Assembly (NCBI GenBank): GCA_034696485.1
Contig: JAQIWT010000251.1
Span: forward strand, 1 to 25,971
DNA: 25,971 nucleotides
Reading direction: 5' to 3'
DNA from: Isohypsibius dastychi
Lineage: Eukaryota; Tardigrada; Eutardigrada; Parachela; Isohypsibiidae
The notes below the pieces were generated by a model. The model did not search any database and was not told where the DNA came from. It saw only the letters and a program-made list of their open reading frames with translations. Positions 22,759 to 25,971 of the stretch are shown here, piece after piece. A program made the position numbers and the translations under genes. The first letter of the stretch is position 1, and every line of letters starts with the position of its first letter.

Positions 22759-23072
22759 AACTGTGTGATTACGATACGAGCTAAAACAGATCAAATAAAT
22801 GCATGAGACAGTAGATGCTGAGCCATTAATTCAGAAAGAAATAATCATTTGTAAAAGAAATCTGCTTATTTTCTTACGTGGCGCCGTGGCGGAAAAACCA
22901 CAACATTACGCCAGACCACTCGTCCAAGCCTGGAATGGGGGGGGGGGGTGAACTAGGCTACAACTTCCCAGCCAACCAACACAAGCCCTCCTCTTGGATT
23001 TCTGGAAAAGCGGAAACTCTTACTTTACCCGACGTCTTGCGATAGTATTTTGCCACTTGCTGATATTTGAAA
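22759..23072. promoter_or_regulatory. bidirectional promoter of golgin-84 and NEMF
   Basis: Only 314 bp separate the start codons of two head-to-head housekeeping genes, so both promoters and 5' UTRs must lie here. The interval has no obvious TATA box. It has a GC-rich core (TGGCGCCGTGGCGG near 22880-22893) and a G12 run at 22937-22948. Shared, TATA-less promoters are common for such gene pairs. A pyrimidine-rich CTGTTTTAG on the minus strand near 22783-22791 could be a splice acceptor in the golgin 5' UTR, but this is not needed for the model. Confidence 0.6.
22937..22948 (+). repeat. G12 homopolymer
   Basis: Twelve consecutive G in the shared promoter of golgin-84 and NEMF. It can form a G-quadruplex or slip during replication. 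Confidence 0.9.
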
Positions 23073-25971
23073 ATGAAAGCTCGGTTCACAAATGTCGACA
23101 TCGTCGCTGGTGTGCGTGAACTCCAGGAACTGATCGGCCTTCGTGTGACGAACGTAAGTTATTAATTTGTCTCGGTTCTGGAATATCTAGAGTTGTATGG
23201 TTTTAGGTATACGATGTGGATCACAAAGTATATCTCTTCAAATTCACCCAACCGGACACGAAGGTTGTTTTACTGGTCGAGTCCGGAATCCGATTCCACA
23301 CCACTGAATTTGAATGGCCCAAGAACAACTCCCCTTCCGGGTTCGCGATGAAACTCCGAAAACACATAAGGAATCGTCGTTTAGAAAGTGTTCGTCAACT
23401 GGGAGTGGATCGAATCATCGACATGCAGTTCGGAAGTCGAGAAGCATCTTACCACGTGTTGGTGGAGCTGTATGATCGTGGAAATCTGATTCTGACGGAT
23501 TTTGAATATAACGTGCTGAATATTCTTCGACCTCGAACAGACCAGGATACGGATGTCAGATTTGCAGTTCACGAGAAATATCCGTTGGACCTGGCGAAAA
23601 AGTGGATTCCTCCTCCTGATGAAAAGCAGCTTCGGGACATTTTTAGTTCTATCCAGTCGAAAGAGCAGCTGAAAAAAATCTTGAATGCCAAACTGTTTTA
23701 CGGATCCGCGCTGGTAGAGCATGCTTTGCTTTTGGTCGGCCTAGCAGGAAACCAGAAAGTTGGCAAGGAGTCGGATCTGGAGGGAATAATTCCAAAGATT
23801 CTTCAAGCTCTCCAGATCGCTGATAATTTGTACAGAGACGCCGCTGAGAAGCTTTCACAGGGATACATCACGTATCGAGTCGAAGAAAAGGTCAGTGTCC
23901 TTGAATTTATCACCCATAGCCTCAATAGAATATTGTTTTTCAGCTGAATGGTGATGCAAAAGAAGAATGCAAAGTCTACGACGAATTCCATCCCTACCTC
24001 TTTCTCCAACTTAAGGATAAGCCGCTGGTGGAAAAGCCGACGTTTCTTGTTGCAGTTGACGAATTTTACTCAAAGTTGGAAAGTCAAAAGTTGGACATGA
24101 ATATTTTGGATCAGCAAAAGCAAGCCTTGAAAAAGTTGGAGAATGTGCAGAAAGATCACGAACGACGACTGCTGACACTTCGTTCAACGCAAGAAAAAGA
24201 GAAACTTCAAGCAAGGCTGATTGAAAATAACGTTGATGTGAGTTGGTTTCTCTTGCTCTTGCCATTCGCAGGTATACGGTAGTGTTTTTTAGTTGGTGGA
24301 TAGGATTATTGTTTATATGAGGACGCTGATGGCTGCTGAGTTATCATGGCCGGATGTGGCGGAAATGCTGGAGCGTCGGCGGGAACGCGGTGATGATGTC
24401 GCTGAACGAGTTGTCAAAGCTGATATTGCGCGTAATACTGTCACTGTTGCACTTGATAACAAATTGGAAGAGTCGGACGATGAAAACGATTTGGAAGACG
24501 TCATCAGAGTAGAGATTTTGCTGAACCAATCCGCTTTCCAGAATATTACCAGAGTACGATTTTTTTTCTTATTTCGAGAATTATGAAGAATTTTATTTGG
24601 TTTTTTTTTCAGCTCCACACTGTCAAGAAACAGGCAGCTTCGAAAGAGAACAAAACGATTGAAGCATCTGCCCTAGCATTGAAAAATGCCGAACGGAAAA
24701 CAAAACAAGCGTTGAAAGATGTTGCCATTATCGGAAGCATCACTAAAGCCCGAAAAATTCAATGGTTTGAGAAATTCTTCTGGTTCATCAGCTCGGACAA
24801 TCTTCTGGTTATTGGAGGTCGTGATGCCATACAGAATGAAATGTTGGTCAAACGGTATATGAAGGCCCAGGACTTCTACGTGCATGCTGATCTTCATGGA
24901 GCCAGCAGTGTTATTGTGAAAAACCATACTGGAGGACCGCCGCCACCGAAGACGCTGAATGAAGCCGGAGTTATGGCCATCAGTTACAGCAATGCCTGGG
25001 AAGCCAAGGTTCCGGCGAAGGCCTGGTGGGTTTATAGCCATCAGGTCAGCAAGACCGCCCCGACTGGAGAGTATTTGGGGACGGGAAGTTTCATGATTCG
25101 CGGCAAGAAGAATTTCTTCCCGGCTTTGACGATGATTATGGGTTTTGGCATATTGTTCAAAATTGACGAAGCTTCCGTTCAGAATCATGTCGAACAAAGT
25201 GAAACCTCGGAGGTTGACCAATCGGTGTCCGGAGATGCCGGCGATGAGGAAGATGTGGCTTTGGATGTCGAAGATGATGAGGCGGAAGGAGAAGCAGAAC
25301 ATGATGAATATCCGGAAGCTGGGGATGGAGTCAACCTTATTAGGGGTTTGGCCTCGAGGATAATTTCCACATCGGAGGATAAAGAGGAGAATACTTTGAT
25401 AACGGCAACTTCCGCCTTTGGTCCGACGAAGTCCAAACAACCTCAGCAGCAGCCAAAAAAGGCAGAGGATGCCGTGAAGACTGACAAGAAACGCTCGAAG
25501 AAATCTGATGCTAAGCTGAACGTGAAAGATGAAATCAAGGCTAAAGTGGATAATGATGATGATTGGTCGGATTATAAAAAAAAAGGGAAGGGTAAAGCGC
25601 GTCCACCTAAGGTATATAATCAAAAACATCAGGAACTGCCGACCAAAATTTCCAAAAGTAAAAGTGGAATGGTTGAGCCGCCGATCGCAAACAGTGAGGA
25701 AGTCGTGGAAGACGAGGAGGCAATCGCAGTAGAAAGTGATGATGTACAACCGGAAACAGCAGGAGGTGCTGATAAGGATTTACGGGATAGCAAGAAAAAT
25801 GAACGTGAGTGCTGCACTGTAGAAATTCACTTAATTCACTATGTATTGATTATTAGTTGACTGATCTGTATGTAGTTTTTGTCCCCCCCCCCTCGGGGGG
25901 GGGGGGGACCTTCATTCTTTCAATAGCTGACTTTATTCGTGGTCGTGACAATACGTCTCCGCCAAAAAGTT
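23073..25971 (+). CDS. NEMF: NEMF / Caliban / Rqc2 homologue, 3' end missing
   Basis: Ribosome-associated quality control factor. The family binds 60S subunits carrying stalled peptidyl-tRNA, recruits the E3 ligase Listerin, and adds C-terminal tails to nascent chains. Exons are 23073-23153, 23207-23890, 23944-24237, 24293-24553, 24613-25804, then a likely exon from 25927 past the window end. The introns are 53, 53, 55, 59 and 122 bp. The visible product has 837 complete residues plus the start of the last exon (human about 1076). An in-frame TGA at 23061-23063 supports the ATG. The NFACT-N domain includes [17 protein letters not shown] and the residues tied to tailing, D9 and D95-R96 (QLGVDRI). 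Next come HhH-like EHALL...G, a coiled-coil middle region ([18 protein letters not shown]) and NFACT-R at about 492-625 with ADLHGA and [11 protein letters not shown]. The tail from 632 is acidic then lysine-rich. The C-terminal NFACT-C part must lie beyond the window. Odd point: the usual YANAxxYYD motif before NFACT-R is eroded. Confidence 0.95.
25883..25907 (+). repeat. C10-T-C-G13 self-complementary tract in a NEMF intron
   Basis: Ten C, then TC, then thirteen G lie in the last visible NEMF intron (25805-25926). The transcript could fold into a very stable C:G hairpin with a tiny loop, about 20 nt before the acceptor TTTCAATAG. Homopolymer lengths here are uncertain in any assembly. Confidence 0.85.

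Noticed and set aside
24673-25749. 358-codon ORF antisense to NEMF
   Set aside because: It lies wholly opposite the NEMF exon whose protein is clearly conserved; the antisense peptide is low-complexity and resembles nothing.

Overview
This is eukaryotic, almost certainly invertebrate (protostome, probably panarthropod) nuclear DNA. The coding regions are split by GT-AG introns, most of them only 53-66 bp long. The four genes recognised are all animal genes: a Toll receptor of the arthropod 'long Toll' type, a secreted TSP1/WAP cysteine-rich protein, golgin-84 and NEMF. The sequence alone does not let me name the genus.

Layout. Positions 1-13837 hold no gene I can defend: AT-rich, non-repetitive DNA with stops in all frames. 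Inside it are a few weak candidates: a 186-codon minus-strand ORF at 11207-11767, a possible orphan exon at 4559-4666, and some small inverted or direct repeats. At 13838-14015 lies a probable 5' leader exon with two short uORFs. The Toll gene follows on the plus strand (14016-18095, five coding exons, 1216 residues). Tail-to-tail with it on the minus strand is a four-exon gene for a secreted protein (18636-20048, 380 residues): signal peptide, repeats carrying an NET sequon, a TSP1 domain, a WAP-like core, a cysteine-rich segment and a Pro/Gln-rich tail. Golgin-84 follows, also on the minus strand (20389-22758, seven exons, 670 residues). Head-to-head with golgin-84, 314 bp away, NEMF starts on the plus strand at 23073 and runs off the window end; 837 complete residues lie inside, and the next exon appears to begin at 25927.

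Functional reading. The receptor and the TSP1/WAP protein are both extracellular-facing, and a role in immunity or cell-surface recognition is plausible for each, but shared function is inference from adjacency only. Golgin-84 (Golgi tethering) and NEMF (ribosome-associated quality control) are housekeeping genes that probably share a compact bidirectional promoter. I joined the exons by hand from reading frame, splice signals and family similarity. All four models keep phase across every junction, but no transcript evidence was available.

The most interesting items are the unusual NET-repeat/TSP1/WAP architecture, a 60-bp stop-free intron inside that gene, the divergent central motif of NEMF, and three long C/G homopolymer tracts confined to the last 6 kb. 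I found no evidence of a mobile element, CRISPR array, rRNA or tRNA.
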